Assembly: GCA_030666885.1 (NCBI GenBank)
Contig: DAOUWY010000047.1
Span: forward strand, 1 to 9,672
Direction: 5' to 3'
From: Methanosarcinales archaeon
GTDB lineage: Archaea; Halobacteriota; Methanosarcinia; Methanosarcinales; Methanocomedenaceae
DNA length: 9,672 bases
Position numbers and translations under genes: made by a program. The notes beneath the pieces are model-generated. The model did not search any database. It was given only the letters and a program-made list of their open reading frames with translations, and had not been told where the DNA came from. Of the stretch, positions 1 through 6,902 are shown in pieces. Each line of letters opens with the position of its first letter. Position 1 is the first letter of the stretch.

Positions 1-1
1 C

Positions 2-463
2 GCGCTGACTGATTCGTCCATAGGTATCGGGCTGGTATATGCACGGCGCCGTGGACATGAGGTGATGGTGGACCAGATCAAGGATGCGGATGAGATCACA
101 CAAATAGTGGAGCAGTCCGCGAAGACGGGCGTGGTGTATGTTGGCGGCGGGGTGCCTAAGAACTTTATCCAGCAGACCGAGGTGATCGCGTCCCTGATGG
201 GCGGCGATATGGGTGGGCATGATTATGCCATCCAGTATACTACGGATGCACCCCACTGGGGCGGGCTGTCCGGGTGTACCTTTGACGAGGCAGTGTCATG
301 GGGTAAGGTGGCCGGAGGTGCCAGGAAGGTGCAGGTGTTCGTGGATGCTACTATTGCACTGCCTATTGTTGCGCATGCGCTGCGTGAACGTATGGAGGGT
401 GTTGTACGTAAGGGGCCGGTGTTCGATTGGGGTGAGGATAGGGTAAGTGTACGGTATAAGTGA
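2..463 (+). CDS. dys: Deoxyhypusine synthase, C-terminal part (5' end outside the window)
   Basis: This enzyme makes the first step of hypusine formation: it transfers the aminobutyl group of spermidine, using NAD, to one lysine of translation factor aIF5A in the cytoplasm. The visible 153 residues cover roughly the second half of a protein that is usually a little over 300 residues long. Family landmarks are clear: an N-terminal LTDSSIGIG stretch, VYVGGGVPKNFIQQT, then DYAIQYTTDAP, GGLSGCTFDEAVSWGK. The lysine of that last block (codon 305-307) matches the active-site lysine that forms the enzyme-imine intermediate. The frame is open to the left edge, so the GTG at 62 is internal and not a start. 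The stop TGA at 461-463 overlaps the possible start of the next small ORF. Identity is very secure; only the truncation limits the call. Confidence 0.96.
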   Translation, partial: ALTDSSIGIGLVYARRRGHEVMVDQIKDADEITQIVEQSAKTGVVYVGGGVPKNFIQQTEVIASLMGGDMGGHDYAIQYTTDAPHWGGLSGCTFDEAVSWGKVAGGARKVQVFVDATIALPIVAHALRERMEGVVRKGPVFDWGEDRVSVRYK

Positions 464-711
464 ACAATGGGGCTGGAATTGAAATAACGAATAGTGAAAC
501 CTCTGGACTGATTGGAGTGGACATGGGGGTTCAGGCACGTCTGTGCATGGATGGCCCGGACGATATGGTAGGGCTGACAGATGGGGGCTGTGGCTGCTGT
601 CGAATATTTGACCGTGGGCAGGGTGGTTATAGCTGGTGTGTACAGGCTTTGGTGCAGGAAGAACTGGCAGGATTGCATCAGGCCATGCAGATCCTGCCTT
701 TGTTCAATTAA
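460..711 (+). CDS. Small Cys/Gly-rich hypothetical protein, overlapping the deoxyhypusine synthase stop
   Basis: This is an 83-codon ORF of unrecognised family. It begins with GTG at 460, and the four bases GTGA are shared with the TGA stop of deoxyhypusine synthase. That arrangement suggests translational coupling. The product has no signal peptide or obvious membrane segment. Its middle is rich in Gly, Asp and Cys, with a GGCGCC cluster near residues 43-48 and further Cys at about 30 and 61, which could bind a metal. It ends in a short helix-like tail (VQEELAGLHQAMQILPLF). The ORF fills the whole gap to the convergent membrane-protein gene, leaving 7 bases, and its codon use resembles the neighbours. 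It could still be chance: the GTG start has no homologue support that I can state, and the long minus-strand ORF here is a weaker alternative because it runs into deoxyhypusine synthase. Confidence 0.5.
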   Translation: MNNGAGIEITNSETSGLIGVDMGVQARLCMDGPDDMVGLTDGGCGCCRIFDRGQGGYSWCVQALVQEELAGLHQAMQILPLFN

Positions 712-718
712 ATATTTA

Positions 719-1765
719 CTATTCTTCCACAGCCAGTTCAAATAAAGGTATTCCGGATTCAGGGTACCATGACTTGAGGAAGGTGAGCATATGGTATTTC
801 ATGAATACGGGTACAGGCACTGACACCAGCAGTATTAATATGGATATTATAACAAATGCTACCAGTCCGAAAGGTATCATCACTACCCAGAAAACGGCAT
901 CTCCTATATCCAGTCCGGCCCATGACAATAGAAGGTAAAGTACCAGGCCCAGCATGGAAATTATGCCAAATACTACAATAAACAGGATCACTGCTGCCAG
1001 CCAAACAATAATCCATACTATTATCCCAAGGAAAAACCTCACCACCCAGTAGACTATTATCTGCCCACAATCGGCCCTGAATAAGCCCAGGACTTTCTTA
1101 AAAGCTGCAATAATGCCGGTGTTCTGGTACATGGACATGGGTATGGAGAGATTAATAAAGGACTCGATTATCACGCTGATAATGGCAAGTATGACCAGAA
1201 CACCCGCAAATAAGAACATGCCCCCGATGAACATTCCAACATCAAAATCACCTTGTGAATCCAATATCGGCAAGACTAACGGCAGCATGGAGATTAGTAA
1301 TATCGAAATAAATGCCAGCCCCAGGACTAACCGGATCATGAACAGATTAAAACCTTGACGCAGGTATTGACGTGTATATGCCCGGAAAGTTACGACATTG
1401 GTAACCAGTGAGTGCACAAAGACAAATTCCATGACATTTGAAATATAGGACAGGAGCAGTATTATCCCTATGAAAAATCCTATTCCTAACAGGAGATATG
1501 TCAAATAAGTGTCCAGGAACTGAGTGAACATTTCACGATATTCCAGGAACTGGGAATCTGTTATTAAATTCCCATTATCACCAATTCCATTGAAATTCTG
1601 ACCTGTACCGCCAAAGTTGGATCCACCGCCCCCCCCTCCGCTACCGCCAATAAGTAAGATGATAATCCCAAGTTTGATCCATTTCCAGAAATTAAAAGGT
1701 TCGATCAGTACACTTTTTGTCCTTTTAAATGCTGTGTCTACAGCATCTATGCTATGCCAGGTCAT
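719..1765 (-). CDS. Archaeal polytopic membrane protein with Gly-rich extramembrane segment
   Basis: This 348-residue integral membrane protein has about six to eight hydrophobic helices, roughly at residues 28-41, 86-107, 142-166, 177-204, 237-275 (long enough for two) and 290-322. The first helix is followed by a run of six glycines inside a Gly/Asn/Ser-rich loop (about 40-65). The N-terminus (IDAVDTAFKRTK, then PFNFWKWIKLGII and a GG pair) resembles a set of uncharacterised archaeal membrane proteins found in haloarchaea and Methanosarcina. From memory these fall in Pfam DUF7544, but I could not check this. No catalytic motif is visible, so no transport or enzymatic role should be assigned. 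The start at 1765 is supported by a TATA-like box about 27 bases upstream, which implies an almost leaderless mRNA. The gene lies 119 bases downstream of marker protein 8 on the same strand and converges with the small ORF at 460-711. Confidence 0.85.
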   Translation of the reverse strand: MTWHSIDAVDTAFKRTKSVLIEPFNFWKWIKLGIIILLIGGSGGGGGGSNFGGTGQNFNGIGDNGNLITDSQFLEYREMFTQFLDTYLTYLLLGIGFFIGIILLLSYISNVMEFVFVHSLVTNVVTFRAYTRQYLRQGFNLFMIRLVLGLAFISILLISMLPLVLPILDSQGDFDVGMFIGGMFLFAGVLVILAIISVIIESFINLSIPMSMYQNTGIIAAFKKVLGLFRADCGQIIVYWVVRFFLGIIVWIIVWLAAVILFIVVFGIISMLGLVLYLLLSWAGLDIGDAVFWVVMIPFGLVAFVIISILILLVSVPVPVFMKYHMLTFLKSWYPESGIPLFELAVEE

Positions 1766-1787
1766 AATTATTTATTAGGAGTTATCG

Positions 1788-1795
1788 TATAAATA
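1788..1795 (-). promoter_or_regulatory. TATA box for the membrane protein gene
   Basis: On the minus strand this reads TATTTATA within a very AT-rich stretch, centred about 27 bases before the ATG at 1763-1765. That spacing would put transcription initiation close to the start codon. No Shine-Dalgarno sequence is seen between the box and the ATG, which fits leaderless initiation common in archaea. It means the gene can be transcribed independently of marker protein 8. Confidence 0.5.
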
Positions 1796-1884
1796 ATTTG
1801 CTAACATCTGAAACAAATTATGAAATTTAAATATAATGAATTCAGGCACCCTGCCAGTATTTCATAAGGAAAAAAGGCAAATAA

Positions 1885-2736
1885 TTAATCAACCAGTGGC
1901 CGGGGCTGTTTTTCTCCAGGCAGGACAGGCAGGGCCATTGTGGTTACCAGAAGCGGGGACTGTACCTCTTTTGCCCTTTCGATCAGGATATCTTTACCTG
2001 ACCGGGTCAGTCCGAACACGGGTATGGCAGTACCTACCTGGATGAGAGGTTCCACTTGTTCCCTTATATTTCCTGAAGCACAGCTTGTGATAATATCTAC
2101 CTGGCTTATCAAGTTCCTGGCATCATCCTCACAGATGCCGGTGAGGTGGGCTGCCATTAATACCACCTTGATCCCAAGCCGGGCTTCAAGTTCACGCAAC
2201 TGCGAGGCCATGGAAGGGTCAACCACTGATACTGCGATCCTGGTGTGTCCCTGTCTGGCTGCCAGTTCCAGTCCTGCGGCCTGGTCTATCCTGGTAGTGG
2301 CCGGGTCAAGCACATGACCGCCCATTTTGTGTATGACATCTATCACTTCAGGGATGGGCTCGGTTTCCACCAGGCCTGATATCCGGGCGTTCATGCCCTG
2401 GACAAGTACAGGGCTGGATGTGACCACGGTCCCTGCCCCGTCACATACCGTTACAGTGGAATCGATCAGGCCTTTGCCAAGGGCAGTCATCATCACCTCT
2501 GAAATACCAAAACTGGCGAATACGCCAAGATCAAAACGCCTGCCTGGTGTGAACATGCCGAATTCCCTTATACGCTGTTCTATATTCTGCCTGGCGGTCT
2601 CTGGCGTTATGTCCTCAACACCAGTGGCCTTGTTCCACAGTGGACACCACTTAACCTTTGGCTCACCTACTTCCACCACCTTGCCATCCTTTATTATTAC
2701 CTTTGTACGTCCGAGGATCTCCATGATGTGTGCCAT
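1885..2736 (-). CDS. Methanogenesis marker protein 8 (DUF2099 family)
   Basis: This 283-residue protein belongs to the methanogenesis marker protein 8 family, found in nearly all methanogens and in ANME archaea. Its biochemical role is unknown to me. Recognised features are the N-terminal block ILGRTKVIIKDGKVVEVGEP followed by WCP (Cys31), the FGISE segment (about 76-80), CDGAGTVV with Cys98, the LVQGMNARISGLVETEPIPEVID region, and a C-terminal ITSCASGNIRE block. The conserved Cys and Gly-rich blocks suggest ligand or cofactor binding, which is inference. The frame is open up to an ATG at 2832, but that start would cover the divergent promoter region and overlap the methyltransferase. The ATG at 2734-2736 gives the family's usual N-terminus and lies about 30 bases after a TATA-like box, so I chose it. 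An ATG four codons further in is also possible. Confidence 0.92.
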   Translation of the reverse strand: MAHIMEILGRTKVIIKDGKVVEVGEPKVKWCPLWNKATGVEDITPETARQNIEQRIREFGMFTPGRRFDLGVFASFGISEVMMTALGKGLIDSTVTVCDGAGTVVTSSPVLVQGMNARISGLVETEPIPEVIDVIHKMGGHVLDPATTRIDQAAGLELAARQGHTRIAVSVVDPSMASQLRELEARLGIKVVLMAAHLTGICEDDARNLISQVDIITSCASGNIREQVEPLIQVGTAIPVFGLTRSGKDILIERAKEVQSPLLVTTMALPVLPGEKQPRPLVD

Positions 2737-2761
2737 AGCATTATTCTCTTGGAATGGAGCA

Positions 2762-2770
2762 GATATAATT
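2762..2770 (-). promoter_or_regulatory. TATA box for methanogenesis marker protein 8
   Basis: On the minus strand this reads AATTATATC, centred about 30 bases before the ATG at 2736. The expected initiation point is only a few bases before that ATG, giving a near-leaderless transcript. It is the main argument for the shorter N-terminus of marker protein 8, because the longer ORF would place the promoter inside the coding region. Confidence 0.45.
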
Positions 2771-2813
2771 GATTCGGTTACGGTAAAATAGTAATATGTA
2801 TCATAGTAAGGCA

Positions 2814-2817
2814 GGAG
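2814..2817 (+). promoter_or_regulatory. Shine-Dalgarno GGAG for the methyltransferase
   Basis: GGAG (in GCAGGAGCCC) ends six bases before the ATG at 2824 and matches the anti-Shine-Dalgarno end of archaeal 16S rRNA. It favours 2824 over the in-frame ATG at 2851 as the start of the methyltransferase. Confidence 0.5.
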
Positions 2818-2823
2818 CCCTAT

Positions 2824-3627
2824 ATGTATCATATCAAGACAGAAGCAAGAATGAATGCATACTCAAAGAAAGTGGCAGTGGAACAATTTAGCAAGCGCTC
2901 CAATGCCTATGTGGCCTGTAGTGCCCTGATGGACCAGGCTGACCTGGATACTGTGGTGGGACTGCCGGACCTGACCGGTGTGGAGCGGGTGCTGGATGTG
3001 GCTACAGGTACGGGTAATCTTGCAATGGCCCTGTCACCTCATGTAAAGGAGGTCATTGGTATTGACATCACGCCCGGAATGCTGGAGCTGGCAGTCCAGG
3101 CTGCACGGGATAGGAGGCTGGACAACATTGACAATCTGGTTGGGGATGTGGAGCACTTACCCTTCAGGGATTCGGAGTTCGATGTGGTAACGTGCAGGTT
3201 TTCGTTCCATCATTTCCCAGGACCCGGGATATCCCTGTATGAGATGGCCAGGGTGCTTCGACCGGGTGGCAGGCTGGTTATTGAGGATATGTTATCTTCT
3301 GAGGATACAGCAAAGAGCGAATACCAGAACAAGATGGAGAACCTCAGGGACCCGTCGCATATTAAACACTACAAGGCATCTGGGATTGAGCAAATGCTGC
3401 AAGAGGCTGGGCTGGTGGTTGTTGACAGGATCGGCGGCGGTTCTGATTTTGACTTCGGGCACTGGATAGAAATGGCTGACCCGCCTGCCGGTAATGTGGA
3501 GAGGATCAGGGAGATGATGGAAGCTTCGATGAAGGGGAACCGGTCGGGACTGGATGTGCGTGTGGAGGATGGGAGGATAGTGTTTAGTTATACGACAGGG
3601 ATAGTGGTGGGGAGAAAGGGTATTTAA
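2824..3627 (+). CDS. Class I SAM-dependent methyltransferase (UbiE/Methyltransf_11-like)
   Basis: This 267-residue soluble protein has a Rossmann-fold methyltransferase domain over about residues 45-165. Motif I is VLDVATGTGN (56-65), which binds S-adenosylmethionine. It is followed by EVIGIDITPGMLELA with the acidic ribose-binding residue, a GDVEHLPF block (motif II region), RFSFHHF, and a VLRPGGRLVIED block. The order matches UbiE-like small-molecule methyltransferases, but the acceptor cannot be read from sequence; quinone, lipid, cofactor or other small molecules remain possible. The C-terminal 90 residues are less conserved and probably shape the substrate pocket. The gene is divergent from methanogenesis marker protein 8 across 87 bases and could be co-regulated with it. 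The ATG at 2824 has a GGAG six bases upstream; the ATG at 2851 is the alternative start. Confidence 0.9.
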   Translation: MYHIKTEARMNAYSKKVAVEQFSKRSNAYVACSALMDQADLDTVVGLPDLTGVERVLDVATGTGNLAMALSPHVKEVIGIDITPGMLELAVQAARDRRLDNIDNLVGDVEHLPFRDSEFDVVTCRFSFHHFPGPGISLYEMARVLRPGGRLVIEDMLSSEDTAKSEYQNKMENLRDPSHIKHYKASGIEQMLQEAGLVVVDRIGGGSDFDFGHWIEMADPPAGNVERIREMMEASMKGNRSGLDVRVEDGRIVFSYTTGIVVGRKGI

Positions 3628-3640
3628 CAAGCCATAAAAC

Positions 3641-3695
3641 AATTGAGCCTCCGGCAAAATGGATGTAACAGCTTTAAAATGCCAGAGCCTCAATT
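3641..3695. repeat. Imperfect inverted repeat after the methyltransferase stop
   Basis: The arms 3641-3656 and 3680-3695 can pair at 14 of 16 positions, with C-C and C-A mismatches, around a 23-base loop. The arm core GAGCCTC is itself a near-palindrome, so it also appears as a direct repeat at 3645-3651 and 3685-3691. It begins 13 bases after the methyltransferase stop and ends 71 bases before the SNF2 ATG. It could be a 3' end hairpin of the first transcript or an operator for the second. It is not followed by a T-tract, so it is not a classical terminator. Confidence 0.5.
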
Positions 3696-3720
3696 CATGC
3701 ACGACACGAAAAAGACAAAA

Positions 3721-3728
3721 TTTATGTA
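3721..3728 (+). promoter_or_regulatory. Possible TATA box for the SNF2/SWIM unit
   Basis: TTTATGTA sits in an A-rich stretch and is centred about 43 bases before the ATG at 3767, which would give a leader of roughly 15-20 bases. No convincing Shine-Dalgarno sequence is visible in that leader. The match to the archaeal TATA consensus is moderate. Confidence 0.35.
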
Positions 3729-3766
3729 CCAAAAAAAGAGGATAATAACGAAACTTCAAAGATACA

Positions 3767-6700
3767 ATGATAGCTCTACACGGAACCTGGAAACCATCAG
3801 AAACAATAGACGATCAGGGAGATTTCTTCATATGGGGTGAGTCGTCTACAGCTTCCACTATCAAACGTCGGGGACGCCCTCCAAAATTATCCGCCGGCAA
3901 ACCCAGGCCCCATCCCTTCCAGGCTGCACACGAAGACCTGAAGATGGTAATAGAACTCCTGGAACTAATCAATGGCAACATTACCAGTACCAGGATCCGC
4001 AAGGATGATGTGCTTCTATCACTTCCTACATTATCCAGATCACCCCAGGCGTCACCGGATCTACTAAATGATAATGGCAATGAGAGCCTGGACAAGCCAG
4101 TGGGTTTACTACCATGGAATATAGAAGGTCTAAGCATCCCACCAGAAGATGCAATATCATTGCTTAGCTCAGTCTCGGGAGCATGGATAGAACATGACAA
4201 CACAGTCATAGGAACTGATCTGAGATTCTGGAGTAATGTTTCAAAATTTTCACTGGAACTATTATCAAAACAACATTTTGTTCCAGGCATAGTCGTTTCT
4301 GAGGACGGTAAAGTATTTCCCAGATGGCAATATATGCTGAATGATGAAGATGGCAGAATGCACTTTTCAATGCTTGCAAAGTCAATGCCACCTGTTTGCA
4401 GGGCACTTCTCCAGAATAAAGTTCCAAATGTCCAAAAGGCATTCCTATCGGATTTTCTCAATAGTGCCATTAACGGCTGTATCCGAAACTGGATGTCAAT
4501 CTCAGAGATCAGATCAAAAAAGCCAGGCATCTCTGAAGTATGGTTACAATCCCTTACAACCGGAGAACCGATACAAGTCAATAAGTCAATTCTTAAAAAC
4601 CTTTCAAAAGGATTACAATCATGGGAAGCCCCGATACATGAAATTGAAAAATCAGGATTTCGCACATCATTCCGTCTTGAACCCCCCATTGACGAAGAAT
4701 CCGATATCTGGAACCTGCGGTATTTTCTTCAGGCTTCGGATGACCCCAGCCTGCTTGTACCTGCCGAGAACGTCTGGAGAGAGTCAAAAGATACACTTAA
4801 TTTCCTAAACCGCAAATTCGACCATCCCCAGGAAAAGCTTCTTGCAGATCTCGGTAAAGCCTCCTGCCTATACCCCCGGATCGAGGACAGTCTCCATTCT
4901 CCAAGACCCACAACCGCCCGGCTCAATACGCAACAGGCATATACATTTTTAAAAGAGGCTGTACCCTTATTTACAGAGAGCGGATTTGGGATCCTTATCC
5001 CTCCGTGGTGGAAAAAAGGGGGATCAGATTCGAAGCTTGGTGTAACATTGAGTGTCAAGCCAAAGCAAGACCCTAAAACCAGCAAGGGATTGTTCGGTTT
5101 TAACTCAATAATCCAGTATGACTGGAAGCTTGCTCTTGGCAGTGAGCCGTTAAGTGAAGAGGAATTTGAGAATCTTGTAAATCTCAAAGAGCCGCTTGTG
5201 CGCGTAAGAGGAGAATGGGTTGAGGTTAAAAAAGAAGATATCGCAGCTGCTATTAAGTTCTTTAAATCCAAAAAATCAGGTGAAATGAGACTGGATGAGG
5301 CCCTGAGACTGAGCGCAGGACTAGGAGAATCGGAAATCGGTCTTCCGGTCGGCGGATTTAATGCATCCGGGGTGTTATCAGAGCTGTTTGAACGTTTATC
5401 AGGCAGAACCGGGATCGAAGAGCTGACACAACCCGTTGATTTTGTAGGTGAGCTTCGACCTTACCAGGTCAGGGGCTTCTCATGGCTTACATTTTTACGG
5501 CAGTATGGGCTGGGAGCATGTCTTGCTGATGATATGGGACTTGGCAAGACAATCCAGCTTCTTGCCCTGCTCATAAAGGATAAAGAAGAGGGCGTTAAAA
5601 AACCTACTCTTTTGATATGTCCTACCTCCGTAGTCGGGAACTGGTATCGGGAAGCAGAAAAGTTTGCGCCGTCCCTCAGGGTTATGATACATCACGGCAC
5701 AGCCCGGTTCAGGACAAATAAATTCTATTCTGAAGCTGTCAAGTTCGACATGGTGATCAGCACCTATGCCCTTGCCCACAGGGATGAGGAACTGTTCAAA
5801 ATGGTGGATTGGAGCGGTGTTGTGCTGGATGAAGCACAGAACATAAAAAACCAGTTCACAAAGCAATCCCAGGCAGTGCGCAAGATAGAATCAGACTACC
5901 GCGTTGCTCTTACAGGCACACCTGTTGAGAACCGTTTATCAGAGCTCTGGTCTATCATGGAGTTCCTGAATCCGGGCTACCTTGGCTCGGCAGAAGGGTT
6001 CAGGAGAAATATTGCACTGCCTATTGAGCGGTATAATGACAAGAAGGCAGGCATGAAGCTTCGAAGTATTGTTTCACCATTTATCCTGCGCCGCCTCAAG
6101 ACCGATCCTACCATCATAACAGACCTGCCTGATAAAATTGAGACAAAGGTTCATTGCAACCTTACAAAGGAGCAGGCTACACTCTATAAGGCTTTTGTTA
6201 AAGATGTGCTAATGAGGATCGAGAGTTCGGAAGGAATTGAAAGAAAGGGGATCGTGTTATCTGCACTCACAAGGCTAAAACAGGTATGCAATCATCCGGC
6301 ACAGTTCCTGGATGACGGTTCGGCACTGCCGGGGCGCTCTGGCAAGTTGAACCGGATTACTGCGATGATGGAAGAGGTGATCGCCGAAGATGCTGCTGCA
6401 CTTGTCTTCACCCAGTTTTCCGTGATGGGCAATATGCTTAAAACGCATCTCCAGCATGTATTTGGCCAGGAGGTGCTCTTTTTACATGGCGGAGTATCCC
6501 AGAAACAGAGGGACCGGATGGTTATGAGATTTTCAGAAAAGGGCGGACCCCGGATTTTCATACTTTCGCTCAAAGCAGGCGGGGTGGGCCTGAACCTTAC
6601 CCGTGCCAGTCATGTGTTCCACTTTGACCGGTGGTGGAACCCTGCTGTTGAGAACCAGGCAACTGACCGGGCATTCAGGATAGGGCAGACCAAGAATGTA

Positions 6701-6880
6701 CAGGTCCACAAGTTTGTTTGTGAAGGGACCCTTGAAGAAAGGATAGATGAGATGATCGAAGATAAGAAAGCACTTGCTGAGAACATCATAGGTGCGGGCG
6801 AGGGCTGGCTGACAGAGATGTCAACCGAGCAGTTGAAGGATTTATTTGCATTGAGGCAAGATACGGTAATAGATGAATGA
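3767..6880 (+). CDS. SNF2-family DNA-dependent ATPase/helicase-like protein
   Basis: This 1037-residue superfamily 2 motor is expected to translocate on double-stranded DNA and remodel protein-DNA complexes. All core motifs are present: motif I DDMGLGKT (588-595), motif II DEAQ (688-691), motif III LTGTPVEN (715-722), motif IV region VFTQFS, motif V KAGGVGLNL (936-944) and motif VI ATDRAFRIGQ (965-974). The ATPase therefore looks intact. The N-terminal half (about 1-550) is the extension typical of prokaryotic SNF2 proteins and probably contains the SNF2-associated DUF3670 domain just before the motor. The N-terminus LHGTWKP and FFIWGES fits this group and supports the ATG at 3767. Residues 33-40 (KRRGRPPK) resemble an AT-hook. 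The stop is 22 bases before the SWIM gene, so the two are probably an operon. DNA repair, chromatin or transcription roles are plausible but unproven; nothing ties it to a defence locus here. Confidence 0.95.
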   Translation: MIALHGTWKPSETIDDQGDFFIWGESSTASTIKRRGRPPKLSAGKPRPHPFQAAHEDLKMVIELLELINGNITSTRIRKDDVLLSLPTLSRSPQASPDLLNDNGNESLDKPVGLLPWNIEGLSIPPEDAISLLSSVSGAWIEHDNTVIGTDLRFWSNVSKFSLELLSKQHFVPGIVVSEDGKVFPRWQYMLNDEDGRMHFSMLAKSMPPVCRALLQNKVPNVQKAFLSDFLNSAINGCIRNWMSISEIRSKKPGISEVWLQSLTTGEPIQVNKSILKNLSKGLQSWEAPIHEIEKSGFRTSFRLEPPIDEESDIWNLRYFLQASDDPSLLVPAENVWRESKDTLNFLNRKFDHPQEKLLADLGKASCLYPRIEDSLHSPRPTTARLNTQQAYTFLKEAVPLFTESGFGILIPPWWKKGGSDSKLGVTLSVKPKQDPKTSKGLFGFNSIIQYDWKLALGSEPLSEEEFENLVNLKEPLVRVRGEWVEVKKEDIAAAIKFFKSKKSGEMRLDEALRLSAGLGESEIGLPVGGFNASGVLSELFERLSGRTGIEELTQPVDFVGELRPYQVRGFSWLTFLRQYGLGACLADDMGLGKTIQLLALLIKDKEEGVKKPTLLICPTSVVGNWYREAEKFAPSLRVMIHHGTARFRTNKFYSEAVKFDMVISTYALAHRDEELFKMVDWSGVVLDEAQNIKNQFTKQSQAVRKIESDYRVALTGTPVENRLSELWSIMEFLNPGYLGSAEGFRRNIALPIERYNDKKAGMKLRSIVSPFILRRLKTDPTIITDLPDKIETKVHCNLTKEQATLYKAFVKDVLMRIESSEGIERKGIVLSALTRLKQVCNHPAQFLDDGSALPGRSGKLNRITAMMEEVIAEDAAALVFTQFSVMGNMLKTHLQHVFGQEVLFLHGGVSQKQRDRMVMRFSEKGGPRIFILSLKAGGVGLNLTRASHVFHFDRWWNPAVENQATDRAFRIGQTKNVQVHKFVCEGTLEERIDEMIEDKKALAENIIGAGEGWLTEMSTEQLKDLFALRQDTVIDE

Positions 6881-6902
6881 TGGAATATGCAAACGGTGAA
6901 CA

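Noticed and set aside
223..741. Minus-strand open frame of 172 codons opposite the deoxyhypusine synthase end and small ORF
   Set aside because: It covers the conserved active-site region of deoxyhypusine synthase and its translation has no recognisable domain; it is an antisense shadow.
2327..2791. Plus-strand open frames of up to 154 codons opposite methanogenesis marker 8
   Set aside because: They are antisense to conserved marker 8 blocks and also run through its promoter; no support as genes.
2737..2832. Extended N-terminus for methanogenesis marker 8 starting at 2832
   Set aside because: The extra 32 residues do not resemble the family, would overlap the methyltransferase start, and would bury the TATA-like box at 2762-2770.
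3814..4689. Minus-strand open frame of 291 codons inside the SNF2 gene
   Set aside because: It is fully contained in the coding sequence of a well-supported protein and its Ser/Cys-rich translation resembles no family.
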